From Paenibacillus silvestris (GTDB lineage: Bacteria > Bacillota > Bacilli > Paenibacillales > NBRC-103111): a stretch of DNA of 64,000 bases. The position numbers and the translations under genes are program-made. This document shows positions 16,998-25,933 of this stretch, in pieces; position 1 is the stretch's first letter; each line of letters begins with the position of its first letter. The stretch covers positions 124,001 to 188,000 of the forward strand of contig NZ_WTUZ01000040.1 in NCBI RefSeq assembly GCF_009882985.1, given 5' to 3'. The notes beneath the pieces are model-generated. The model saw only the letters and a list, made by a program, of their open reading frames with translations, was not told the DNA's origin and made no database searches.

Positions 16998-17966
16998 ATG
17001 AATAAGTTAGACGCTGCTGGAGCAAGTCCGGATACTTCTTTGCCGGTCGTTCCCGGTCGAACGCGGATGATGTGGAGGAAAATCGCCAAAAGTAAAAGTT
17101 TGCTTCTCATGTTCTTACCATGCTTGCTCTATTATTTAATTTTCAAGTATTTGCCCATGTTTGGCATTGTCATTTCCTTCAAGGACTACAACTTGTACAA
17201 AGGCATATGGGCCAGTGAGTGGGTTGGACTTAAGTATTATAAGATGTTTTTCAATAGTCCGGATTTCTGGATCCTATTGCGCAATACATTTTTACTCGGC
17301 ATTAATAAACTTATATTCGGATTCCCTGCCCCTATTCTATTGGCCTTGCTTCTTAATGAGGTCAAGCATATGGTATTCAAGCGCTTTGTTCAAACAGTTA
17401 GTTATTTACCCCACTTCATCTCCAATGTTGTTGTTGCTGGAATGGTCGTTATGTTCCTTTCACCTTCTCAAGGATTTATTAATCAAATGATTCATTCCCT
17501 TGGCTTTGAACCGATTCATTTTATGATTAAACCGGAGTTGTTCCGCTCGATTTATGTCAGTTCGGAAGTATGGCAGCATATTGGATGGGAGGCAATTATT
17601 TATTTAGCCGCACTTTCATCCATTGATCCTTCCCTCTATGAAGCAGCTGATATGGACGGCGCGAGCCGCTGGAGGAAACTATGGAACGTCACACTGCCGG
17701 GAATTTCCACGACAATCATCATATTGTTCATCCTTAATGTCGGTCGAGTGCTGGAAATAGGATTTGAGAAAGTGTTCCTGCTGTATAACCCTGCTACCTA
17801 TTCTACCGCAGATATTCTAAGCACCTATGTGTACCGAACAGGGCTCGTTAGCGGTAACTTCAGTTACGCTGCTGCGATAGACATGTTCACTGGGATTGTA
17901 TGTTTCTTCTTCATCTATAGCACGAATGCATTAAGCCGGCGTTTATCGCAAACAAGCCTGTGGTAA
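16998..17966 (+). CDS. Carbohydrate ABC permease, LplB/YtcP type (322 aa)
   Basis: An inner-membrane MetI-like permease with six predicted helices. The EAA loop EAADMDGASRWRKLWNVTLP contacts the ATPase. The ending LSRRLSQTSLW is typical of LplB-type subunits. It pairs with the next permease and the binding protein at 18937 to import an oligosaccharide. The ATPase is missing here, as usual for this group, which borrows MsmX. The ATG at 16998 has a strong GGGGGG site; the earlier in-frame ATG does not. Confidence 0.92.
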   Translation: MNKLDAAGASPDTSLPVVPGRTRMMWRKIAKSKSLLLMFLPCLLYYLIFKYLPMFGIVISFKDYNLYKGIWASEWVGLKYYKMFFNSPDFWILLRNTFLLGINKLIFGFPAPILLALLLNEVKHMVFKRFVQTVSYLPHFISNVVVAGMVVMFLSPSQGFINQMIHSLGFEPIHFMIKPELFRSIYVSSEVWQHIGWEAIIYLAALSSIDPSLYEAADMDGASRWRKLWNVTLPGISTTIIILFILNVGRVLEIGFEKVFLLYNPATYSTADILSTYVYRTGLVSGNFSYAAAIDMFTGIVCFFFIYSTNALSRRLSQTSLW

Positions 17967-18000
17967 ATCCTGATCTTGCGAGGGAGGAGGATTTTTTAAA

Positions 18001-18870
18001 ATGATACGCTCAAAAATAACTTTATTTTCAGTCATTAATATCTTAATCCTTCTTGGAGTCGTGCTGGCTACGTTGTATCCTTTCATCTATATGGCAGCTG
18101 TTTCCCTAAGCAGTAACATTCATGTGCTCAAAGGAGACATCAGCTGGTATCCCAAAGGCTTCACTATAGACATGTATAAGGTCGTTCTAAAGGACCCGCG
18201 AATTGGCACTGCTTACTGGAATACCATTATTTATGTTGTGTTGGGCACTTCAATTTCCCTTATTATCACATCACTTGGTGCCTACGCTCTTTCCAAAAAA
18301 AATATGGTATTTGGGCATGGATTCACTATGATTATTATTTTCACCTTATTCTTCGGCGGTGGAATGATCCCCACTTTTCTTGTTGTAAAAGAACTAGGCG
18401 TAATTGATACCGTCTGGGGGATGGTGCTTCCTGGAGCTGTGAGCACATGGAATTTGCTCATTATGCGTACCTTCTTCTCCAATATTCCTCCAGAACTAGA
18501 GGAATCCGGACAAATGGACGGACTGAGTGATTTCGGAGTTTTCTTCCGGATTGTTGTCCCTTTGTCACAAGCGGTATTTGCCACAATAGGTTTGTTCTAC
18601 GCGGTAGGATTATGGAACAATTTCTTGCTGCCGCTGCTATATTTGCGAGATCAGGAGCTTTTCCCCTTGCAGGTCATCTTGCGCAACATCGTGCTGGCCG
18701 GACAAACGAACCAAGCGGACATTGCTGCAGTTGGCGATGCCAATGTTGTCCTGGAGGAGCCGCTTAAGTTCGCAACTATCATGGTTTCTACGGTTCCCAT
18801 CCTCTTCGCCTACCCTTTCCTACAAAAGTATTTTGTCAAAGGCGTAATGATCGGGGCGGTCAAGTCTTAG
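18001..18870 (+). CDS. Carbohydrate ABC permease, LplC/YtcP type (289 aa)
   Basis: Second permease of the importer, 34 bp after the first, with GGGAGGAGG before the ATG. Six helices and the EAA-type loop EESGQMDGLSDFGVFFRIV are visible. The C-terminal PFLQKYFVKGVMIGAVKS is the classic LplC ending. Confidence 0.92.
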   Translation: MIRSKITLFSVINILILLGVVLATLYPFIYMAAVSLSSNIHVLKGDISWYPKGFTIDMYKVVLKDPRIGTAYWNTIIYVVLGTSISLIITSLGAYALSKKNMVFGHGFTMIIIFTLFFGGGMIPTFLVVKELGVIDTVWGMVLPGAVSTWNLLIMRTFFSNIPPELEESGQMDGLSDFGVFFRIVVPLSQAVFATIGLFYAVGLWNNFLLPLLYLRDQELFPLQVILRNIVLAGQTNQADIAAVGDANVVLEEPLKFATIMVSTVPILFAYPFLQKYFVKGVMIGAVKS

Positions 18871-18936
18871 CTATACGGAACACAGTGTTTTCAAACTCAG
18901 GAAGAAGTTAGAACAATGAAAAGGAGAGGTTAACGC

Positions 18937-20463
18937 ATGAAGAAATGGACTACGACACTTGGAACACTCTTAATCAGTGCCTCAATGTTAGTTGGCTGCT
19001 CAGGAACAGAATCCCAGCCAACAGCTTCAGACGCAAGCGGTCAGCCAAAGTCTGCTGTTACTACAGAAAAGCCCAAAAATACGTTTACCATGTTGTTAGA
19101 GGTTCACCCGAATTGGCCGTATAACAAGGACTGGGTTGTCTGGAAGTGGATTGAAGAGAAAACCGGTGCCACTTTCAATGTTCAGCTTCCATCAGGTGAA
19201 CTGAAAGATACCATTAATCTGAATGTTGCCTCCGGTAATATGCCTGACATCACCTTCTTCAACCCTCGGGCAGATGCCGATAAGTTCGGACAGCAAGGAG
19301 TACTCGCCAATATCCTGGATTATAAGGATGTAATGCCGAATTTAACAGCATGGCTGAAGAAATATCCAGACATTGCGAAAGCTTCTTTAGCTGCTGACGG
19401 AAAGATGTACATGCTTCCTAATGAAGGCTTCGGTGAAACGAATCGTGTCATTTGGATGTATCGAGAAGATATTTTTAAGAAACACGGACTTAACCCTCCT
19501 TCCAATTATGAGGAACTTATTACAGTGGGCAAAAAGCTGAAGGAACTATATCCGAACAGCTATCCATTTTCCTTCAGAAGCGGAGCTAATCTTGGAATCC
19601 TTAATTTCTCCACTGCACAGTTCGGCACAATGAATGGTTTGTTCCAAGATGAGAAAACGGGCAAGGTTCGCTACGGTCCGATTGAGAACGAGTATAAGAA
19701 AATGATCGAGTTCTTCCAACGAATGCAAAAAGAAGGACTTATTCCTCCAGACTGGCTAACTTTCAACGTACAACAATGGCAAAATGCCGTATCTAATGAC
19801 CAAACGTTCATGATACTCGATTATATTGGTCGTCTAGATTTGTTCAACATCCCTATGAAAAAGACGAATCCTACCTTCAATCTTGCCTTCATGCCTCCTC
19901 CTGAAGGTGTACCTGGATTCAATGTAAACCCTTATACGCACATTCTAGAAACCGGCATGACCTTCTCTTCTAAATCCAAGAAAGTCAAGGAAGCGCTCCA
20001 AGCCTTTGATTGGTTTTATAGTGAGGAAGGTAAAGAACTTTTAAGCTGGGGCAAAGGTGATGAAGTGTATACAACGGAGAATGGGAAAAAGAAATTACGC
20101 CCTGAATATCTGGATATAACGGATGTTCGTAAGAAAACCGGATTAGCGACTAACGGTACCTATACTTGGTTTGATTATGACGCTCATCTAATTCCTGCAA
20201 CACAAGAACAGCGTAATGCCTATGATTTGGCACGCAAGCATGACAGTGTCTACCATGTGAGACCACAGTACATTGAAAGCGAGCTGTCCAATGTCTCCTT
20301 ACTGCAAGCTGCTGTAGACAAGCACCGCAACGAGCAAATCACCAAATTCATTCTGGGCCAACGCAGCATGGATGAGTGGGATCAATATGTCTCCGAAGCT
20401 AAGAAGTTAGGCGTAGACGAACTGATGAAGATTACTCAAACCGCTTACGATCGACTTAAATAA
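18937..20463 (+). CDS. Extracellular solute-binding lipoprotein, LplA type (508 aa)
   Basis: An N-terminal signal with lipobox LVGCS (Cys about residue 21) is followed by a linker rich in Ser, Thr and Ala and a large periplasmic-binding-protein fold of about 470 residues, the usual length for LplA-type receptors. It delivers an oligosaccharide to the two upstream permeases. AAAGGAGAGG precedes the start. A stem-loop follows the stop and may hold back expression of the next gene. Confidence 0.92.
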   Translation: MKKWTTTLGTLLISASMLVGCSGTESQPTASDASGQPKSAVTTEKPKNTFTMLLEVHPNWPYNKDWVVWKWIEEKTGATFNVQLPSGELKDTINLNVASGNMPDITFFNPRADADKFGQQGVLANILDYKDVMPNLTAWLKKYPDIAKASLAADGKMYMLPNEGFGETNRVIWMYREDIFKKHGLNPPSNYEELITVGKKLKELYPNSYPFSFRSGANLGILNFSTAQFGTMNGLFQDEKTGKVRYGPIENEYKKMIEFFQRMQKEGLIPPDWLTFNVQQWQNAVSNDQTFMILDYIGRLDLFNIPMKKTNPTFNLAFMPPPEGVPGFNVNPYTHILETGMTFSSKSKKVKEALQAFDWFYSEEGKELLSWGKGDEVYTTENGKKKLRPEYLDITDVRKKTGLATNGTYTWFDYDAHLIPATQEQRNAYDLARKHDSVYHVRPQYIESELSNVSLLQAAVDKHRNEQITKFILGQRSMDEWDQYVSEAKKLGVDELMKITQTAYDRLK

Positions 20464-20467
20464 TCAA

Positions 20468-20512
20468 AGAACGCCCTACCGGGAGCTATCATTTCCCTGT
20501 AAGGCGTTCTGT
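20468..20512 (+). terminator. Stem-loop after the binding protein gene
   Basis: Arms AGAACGCC and GGCGTTCT (20468-20475, 20503-20510) enclose a long loop. Only a short T-rich tail follows, so it may be an mRNA stabiliser or leaky terminator rather than a full stop. Confidence 0.45.
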
Positions 20513-20537
20513 TTGATCAAGATAAGGAGAATGGCAG

Positions 20538-21764
20538 ATGAATCCACTTTTAAGCATGAATCACGTTTTCACATTAGACGGAGCTTGGTGCTTTTTCGCC
20601 GACCCGCGTGCGCTCTACTACCTAGGTCAGCATCGTAGAACGTATGTCGGCTGGTTGAATAGCGCAGGAGACGTATGGATTGGCTATTACGATCATCTGC
20701 TGGCTGCCTACGATTCTTTCTTGATTCGCTCGGCTCTACAGCAGGATGATCACGCCAACCCCTCGCTATATATAGACGAATCGGGACATATCACGATTTT
20801 TTATTCCGCTCATAATGGGTCCACGATGTACTATCGAACAACAAGTTTACCGGAAGACCTCTCCTCCTTCGGAGCAGAGAGACAGCTCCCCGCGAATACC
20901 GATGGGCATTACGGCTACACTTACCCTAATCCGATCTATTTATCAGAGGAAAATCAACTCTATCTGTTCTGGCGTGGAGGCAATTTCAAGCCAAATTTCA
21001 GCGTCTGCTCTGATTTGGAGCACGGCGAATGGTCATCCGTGCGGACTCTGATCATGGACAGCGGCCAACGGCCTTATATTCGTTATGCGTCAAACGGGAA
21101 AGACACGATACATTTCTCTTGTACCGACGGGCATCCGAATATTGAACCTAATAATAGTATCTACTATGCCCGTTATCGAGAAGGTGCTATTTATCGGGCA
21201 GACGGTTCGCTAATCACGCAAACGGTAGATTTGCCGCTAGAACTATCCGAAATTGATGTCGTGTTCGATGGCAAAGAAGCTAAACGGAATGCCTGGATTT
21301 GGGACGTAACCGAGGATGAACAAGGACATCCTGTCATCGCCTACGTGGTCTTTGAGTCTTTGGAGGATCATCGTTACTACTACAGCCGCTGGAATGGCGT
21401 TCGGTGGCTGACGAATGAGATCACAACTGCTGGCCGTTGGTTCCCACAAACGCCTGACGGCGTTGTAGAGACCGAGCCCTACTATTCAGGTGGAATCATT
21501 CTTGATCACTCTGATCCATCCGTAGTTTATCTTTCTCGTGAAGTGCAGGGGACGTTCGAGATCGAACGGTGGTCCACCATAGATCTTGGAGTTACTTGGG
21601 TATCAGAATCGATAACCACAAGCTCTACTTGCCATCAGATACGGCCATACTTAACTCGTGGCAACCATGACGGGCAAGCGATACTATTTTGGATGAGCGG
21701 AGATTATACGCACTATACAAATTACAGGACATCTATAAGGTACAGATTAGTTCAAAGATCCTAA
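20538..21764 (+). CDS. Cytosolic BNR-4 repeat protein, putative polysaccharide-lyase-like propeller (408 aa)
   Basis: The sequence has the repeating strand pattern of a seven-bladed propeller with BNR-4 signatures: DDHANPSL near residue 73, then IFYSAHNG, then YTYPNPIYL and LYLFWRGG. These surround conserved His and Tyr residues reminiscent of the active centre of ulvan lyases of families PL24/PL25. I infer a lyase or hydrolase acting on an acidic oligosaccharide, but the assignment is by motif likeness only. No signal peptide is present, so it should act on material brought in by the importer encoded just upstream. A GGAG site precedes the ATG. Confidence 0.7.
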   Translation: MNPLLSMNHVFTLDGAWCFFADPRALYYLGQHRRTYVGWLNSAGDVWIGYYDHLLAAYDSFLIRSALQQDDHANPSLYIDESGHITIFYSAHNGSTMYYRTTSLPEDLSSFGAERQLPANTDGHYGYTYPNPIYLSEENQLYLFWRGGNFKPNFSVCSDLEHGEWSSVRTLIMDSGQRPYIRYASNGKDTIHFSCTDGHPNIEPNNSIYYARYREGAIYRADGSLITQTVDLPLELSEIDVVFDGKEAKRNAWIWDVTEDEQGHPVIAYVVFESLEDHRYYYSRWNGVRWLTNEITTAGRWFPQTPDGVVETEPYYSGGIILDHSDPSVVYLSREVQGTFEIERWSTIDLGVTWVSESITTSSTCHQIRPYLTRGNHDGQAILFWMSGDYTHYTNYRTSIRYRLVQRS

Positions 21765-21780
21765 GAAATAAAGCTGAGAA

Positions 21781-21831
21781 AAAGAGAGGCATGTCCCACG
21801 GTCATTGCGTGACCGGAGACAGCCTCTTTGT
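21781..21831 (+). terminator. Branched stem-loop ending the importer operon
   Basis: Outer arms AGAGGC/GCCTCT are followed by TTTG. An inner hairpin CGGTCA/TGACCG lies between them. Confidence 0.6.
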
Positions 21832-21861
21832 TATGGAGCTGCAAGATTAGCAGGAAAACCT

Positions 21862-21905
21862 CCAGTTATTTCAAAGAATATCTCTCAGAAAATACAAATA
21901 ACTGG
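21862..21905. repeat. 10-bp inverted repeat in a gene-free gap
   Basis: Perfect arms CCAGTTATTT (21862-21871) and AAATAACTGG (21896-21905) are separated by 24 bases. The interval 21832-22138 has no supported gene. The rest of it shows no structure I can assign. Confidence 0.5.
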
Positions 21906-22138
21906 AAAAAATACAGTTAATCCACCCCTACTTTCCGTCTCTATCGTTCCCATTAACAGGATAAATTCCATTTATTCTCTCTTTGGCTGAGTTACTAAAT
22001 AAATTTGCGGTAGTATTTCCCGTTAACACTTGCTGTGCAGCACATTTGTCGGTGCTCGCGGGATACATCCAGTTGGTTTGAGAGACTACAACGTAATTGA
22101 TGAACAGGCAAGAAAAGAGACTCCCCGCTTCCCATTGA

Positions 22139-23218
22139 CTATTTGTTCGCAAGCCATTGCTCCAAATGTTTCGTGACAAACGCATCATCATTCAAATGTG
22201 GATACTCTGCGTACATCCGGTCAATCTCCTCAACTTGCCCAGGAGATAATACCTCATTCGGATTCAAGCACCACGTCCCTTTGAGCAGTCCTTGACGGCG
22301 CAGTACTTCATGAATCCCCGGAATGCAGCCATCAAAATGGTGAGCGGGGTCAAAGAATGCCGCATTAGCCTCCGTTACCTCGATATTTCGAGTCAACCAC
22401 TCTTTGTCGATCTCTCCCCGGTTTCTCGCCTGCTTTATTTCCTCAAGCAATTCGACAGCCTTCTGTGTCCAAACTGCCCAATGCCCTAACAGGCCACCGA
22501 CGATGTTTTTCTCTACAGGAGCACCATTGACTTGAAAGCGGTAAGTCGTCAACAAATCGTTAACAATGTTATCATCATTACCCGTATACAAAGCAATTTC
22601 ATCGCGTCGGCTTGAATAGCAGACGGCTCGTACAACATCAATGGTTTGGTACCGATTAAAAGGAGCCATTTTGATCGCGACAAGACCTGGAATTTCCGCA
22701 AACTGCCGCCAAAAATCAAAGCTGAATATACGCCCGCCTACTGATGGCTGTAAATAAAAGCCGATGACCGGGATCTGACCGGCCACCGCTCTAGTTCGCT
22801 CCAAAATATCCGCTTCCGTCCAATCCTTCAGACCGCCCATACTAAGAAGCCCTGCATCATACCCTAGCTTAAGCGCCAGCTCAGACTCTTCAAGTGCCTG
22901 CTTCGTAGGACCGCAAATACCCGCCACCTTAATAAAAGGGCGCTGTAAGCCCGCCTTGTCTATTTCCTCTGAAGCCATCCGCAGCACAGGTTCCAGCAGG
23001 TTGACGTCTTTATTTCGAATTTCAAATTGGGTCGAATGTACGCCAACCGCAACCCCTCCAGCGCCCGCAGCCATATAGTACCGGGTTAATGCACGCTGAT
23101 GCTGTTCATCCAGCTGACGGTTTTCATCCAAGGCCAGAGGATGAGCAGGAATGACCAGCCCTTCATGCAGCGCTTGCAGCTTTGACGTAGACAAGTCTCT
23201 GCGTAAATAGGAAGGCAT
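22139..23218 (-). CDS. DapA/NanA-type aldolase family protein (359 aa)
   Basis: A class I aldolase TIM barrel of the dihydrodipicolinate synthase / N-acetylneuraminate lyase family. The Schiff-base lysine is in LVAIKMAP (Lys183) and the helper tyrosine in IGFYLQP (Tyr155). The substrate loop GAGGVAVGVHSTQ resembles the family GTTGE loop. At about 359 residues it is longer than the usual 290-300. It is the last gene of a leftward operon. Its ATG overlaps the preceding stop (TAATG), indicating translational coupling. It may split a 2-keto-3-deoxy acid at the end of the pathway. Confidence 0.85.
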   Translation of the reverse strand: MPSYLRRDLSTSKLQALHEGLVIPAHPLALDENRQLDEQHQRALTRYYMAAGAGGVAVGVHSTQFEIRNKDVNLLEPVLRMASEEIDKAGLQRPFIKVAGICGPTKQALEESELALKLGYDAGLLSMGGLKDWTEADILERTRAVAGQIPVIGFYLQPSVGGRIFSFDFWRQFAEIPGLVAIKMAPFNRYQTIDVVRAVCYSSRRDEIALYTGNDDNIVNDLLTTYRFQVNGAPVEKNIVGGLLGHWAVWTQKAVELLEEIKQARNRGEIDKEWLTRNIEVTEANAAFFDPAHHFDGCIPGIHEVLRRQGLLKGTWCLNPNEVLSPGQVEEIDRMYAEYPHLNDDAFVTKHLEQWLANK

Positions 23219-24237
23219 TAGAATTTCCCCTCTCTTTCCTGGAAATGCGTTTCTTTGTTCCACGTTGCGCCATCACCTGCCACCCATTCAGCAATCCAAT
23301 CCAACATTTGGAGTAACGTCACGCGTGGATATCCGAACAATTGAAAGGCTTTAGAAGCATTGTTTAACAACGCATCCTCAGCTTCCTGTCCAATAATGAC
23401 AGGCTGAGTGCCAAGGCGCTTACCGAATTCATGAGCGATCCAGCGCATGGACATCGTTTCCGGTCCTGTTACATTTAATAAATTCGGTGGACTTGTACAG
23501 ATTCTTAAACTCCTAAGCGCAATTTCGTTGGCGTCTCCCTGCCATATACAATTGACATGCCCCATGGTTACATCAATTGGCTTGCCGGATTTTACTGCTT
23601 TGGCTACCTCGAGCAGCACGCCATAACGAAGATCAATCGCATAATTCAGACGATAAATGACCATGGGAATATCATATTTCCGAGAAAAATAGTCAAATAT
23701 ACGTTCACGCCCAAGCGTTGATTGACCGTATTCGCCTAACGGAGATGGAGCCTGCGATTCTGTTGCACCGCCTTGGAACACGGGGGTAAACGGATATATA
23801 TTTCCAGATGAAAAGACAACAATGCGGGAGTTTTTAAATTTCTCCGCTACGCGTCCTGGCAGGTACGAGTTCATTGCCCAAGTAAAATGCTCGCGTCCCG
23901 TTGTGCCAAATTTATTACCGGCCATGTAAATGATATTTTTCACATCAGGAAGTTTCTGCAATTGTTCATCATCCAATAAATCGCACGCAATCGTACGGAT
24001 GCCTTCCTGCTCCAACTGTTCCTTTAAGCCAACCTCAGAAAAACGTGAAACGCCCCATATTGTTTTAGTCACACCAGCTTTCTTAAGTGCATTCCTAGCA
24101 AGTCTCGCTAAGCTTGGCCCCATCTTCCCGCCAATACCGAGCAGCATGATATCCCCGTCCACCGCAGAAATATCCTGAATTAATGCTTCTGACGGCTCAG
24201 CAAGTTGGGCTTCCAGTTCGTTGATGGATTTGATCAT
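23218..24237 (-). CDS. NAD-dependent epimerase/dehydratase family protein (339 aa)
   Basis: An extended SDR with the glycine-rich loop IGGKMG near residue 37 and VVFSSGNIYPF carrying the active Ser. The YxxxK motif is altered: the Tyr is present in EYGQSTLG, but the position of the Lys is Thr. This suggests a changed or lost redox step. AGGAGAGGG precedes the ATG at 24237, which overlaps the upstream stop as ATGA. An earlier in-frame ATG has no such support. Confidence 0.82.
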   Translation of the reverse strand: MIKSINELEAQLAEPSEALIQDISAVDGDIMLLGIGGKMGPSLARLARNALKKAGVTKTIWGVSRFSEVGLKEQLEQEGIRTIACDLLDDEQLQKLPDVKNIIYMAGNKFGTTGREHFTWAMNSYLPGRVAEKFKNSRIVVFSSGNIYPFTPVFQGGATESQAPSPLGEYGQSTLGRERIFDYFSRKYDIPMVIYRLNYAIDLRYGVLLEVAKAVKSGKPIDVTMGHVNCIWQGDANEIALRSLRICTSPPNLLNVTGPETMSMRWIAHEFGKRLGTQPVIIGQEAEDALLNNASKAFQLFGYPRVTLLQMLDWIAEWVAGDGATWNKETHFQEREGKF

Positions 24238-25883
24238 GCGTGACCCTCTCCTCGTCTTGATACCTGTAGTGGTTGTAGAAGTCCATAGGAATCTTGATCT
24301 ACAAACAAAGTGCAATCCGGATGAGTGCGCAAGATGGATGCCGGACAGGACGTAGTTATGGGTCCGCGAAGCGTCTGTTCAATAGCAGCGCGTTTGGTAG
24401 ATCCTGGAACGATGCAGAATAAGTGCGCACCAGACATCATTGTCGGTATGGTCAGAGTCAATGCGTGGGTAGGAACGGCATCAAAGTCTGGAAAACAGCC
24501 GTCATTAACCTGCTGTTGCCGGCAAGCAGCATCCAGTTCAACTGGCTTAAGGATAAGACTGTCTGCAAAATCAGCCACAGGAGGATCATTAAAAGCAATA
24601 TGACCGTTTTCCCCGATACCAAGGCAGATGATATCAATTGGTGCAGCCGCAATTAGTTCACTATAACGTTGGCATTCCTGTTCAATTGTTGATGAGCTCT
24701 GGATCAAGTGAAGCTCCCCCGGTTTAACCATCTTGAACAACCTGTCACATAGAAACTGGCTGAATTTTTGCGGTGCATCATCGGAAAGACCGATATATTC
24801 ATCCATATGAAATGCGGTGATACGCGCCCAATCGATGCCTTCCTGTTTCACAAGTTCAGCCAAAAATTCATTCTGAGAAGGGGCAGCTGCAAACACGATT
24901 CTCACATTGTCCTTTCGCGACTGCAGTTCTTTGATCTTCGTTCCTGCTGCCACGGCAGCTGCAGCTCCCATGATCTGGCGATTCTCAAATACCTTCACAT
25001 TAAGCAGCTCAGCCTTCTCTTCAGTCAACGAGGGATAGCTAAACAACTTTCTTAATCCCTCTAAGGATTGCTTGGTCCCCTCCATTTTCGTGCCGCCAGG
25101 TGGAATATAATGAGTCTCAATGACATAAAGTCCTTGGTATCCCTCTCTCTCCAAATCAAGAATTTGTTGAACGTAAGGAACTCTACCGGATCCAATAGGC
25201 ACGCAGGAGGGTTTGCCGCCGCTCTCAGTAAAAGCATCCTTCAGATGCACGTGGGCTAACAAGTCTTTGACTTCGTTATAAACTTGCGGATAAGACCAGT
25301 GCACTCCCAAGGCTTCATTGCCCGGGTCCCATAAGGCTTTTAAGTTTGGAGAATTGACCTCACGAATGAGCGATGCAACTTCGAAGGCATAACCTCCATT
25401 ACAGGAGGCTTCATTCTCTAACAACAACGTAACGTTGTGCTGTGCAGCAATGTCTGCAGCTTTTTTCAAATGGGTTGCTACCACATCTGCGTACGCTTCC
25501 GTTTCCCTCTCTCTCCAAAAAGAGAATATCCGAATCAGACTCGTGCCGAGCTTCTGCGCAATCTCTATCGTTCGCTGAAGCTTGGCAAAATGCGCATCAA
25601 CACTCTCCTCTGCTTGCCCGAACCTATCCCCTGCTTCAACGGGCCGAGATGGATCAAGTGCACATTTAAATAGTGGCGAAGCCAATGCCGATATGTGCAG
25701 GCTTCGATTAACGACTTCCGTACGAACCCGCTCTATCTGATCATCCGTCAGGTTGGCAACATTTATTCCGTCCACCACTCGAATTTCCACGTATTTCAAA
25801 CCTTCGGCTTGTATCCAATCCAGAGCTTCTATGAAATCATCGCTTACTTCATCACTAATGACGCCAAGTCGGTCCACTATCAT
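24234..25883 (-). CDS. Fusion: sugar isomerase/epimerase TIM barrel + NagB-type glucosamine-6-phosphate deaminase (549 aa)
   Basis: Residues 1-275 form an AP-endonuclease-2-like TIM barrel with its metal-ligand set: Glu156 in LLLENE, Asp186 in LWDPGN, His213 in HVHLKD and Glu256 in VIETHY. Residues about 295-540 form a NagB/6-phosphogluconolactonase domain with AFHMDEYIGL and GIGENGHIAFNDP (His428). The residue equivalent to the catalytic Glu of E. coli NagB is Asp433. NagB turns glucosamine-6-phosphate into fructose-6-phosphate and ammonia. With NagA two genes upstream, the fusion probably handles a related amino sugar phosphate whose isomerisation is coupled to deamination. AAGGAG precedes the ATG. 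Confidence 0.88.
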   Translation of the reverse strand: MIVDRLGVISDEVSDDFIEALDWIQAEGLKYVEIRVVDGINVANLTDDQIERVRTEVVNRSLHISALASPLFKCALDPSRPVEAGDRFGQAEESVDAHFAKLQRTIEIAQKLGTSLIRIFSFWRERETEAYADVVATHLKKAADIAAQHNVTLLLENEASCNGGYAFEVASLIREVNSPNLKALWDPGNEALGVHWSYPQVYNEVKDLLAHVHLKDAFTESGGKPSCVPIGSGRVPYVQQILDLEREGYQGLYVIETHYIPPGGTKMEGTKQSLEGLRKLFSYPSLTEEKAELLNVKVFENRQIMGAAAAVAAGTKIKELQSRKDNVRIVFAAAPSQNEFLAELVKQEGIDWARITAFHMDEYIGLSDDAPQKFSQFLCDRLFKMVKPGELHLIQSSSTIEQECQRYSELIAAAPIDIICLGIGENGHIAFNDPPVADFADSLILKPVELDAACRQQQVNDGCFPDFDAVPTHALTLTIPTMMSGAHLFCIVPGSTKRAAIEQTLRGPITTSCPASILRTHPDCTLFVDQDSYGLLQPLQVSRRGEGHA

Positions 25884-25933
25884 AAGTCATACACTCCTTC
25901 AAAAATGCAGATTCTATATGTGCAGAAAATAGG

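Noticed and set aside
21928..22191. Leftward 87-residue frame after the DapA-like gene
   Set aside because: It overlaps the end of the aldolase gene, has no ribosome site and no recognisable domain.
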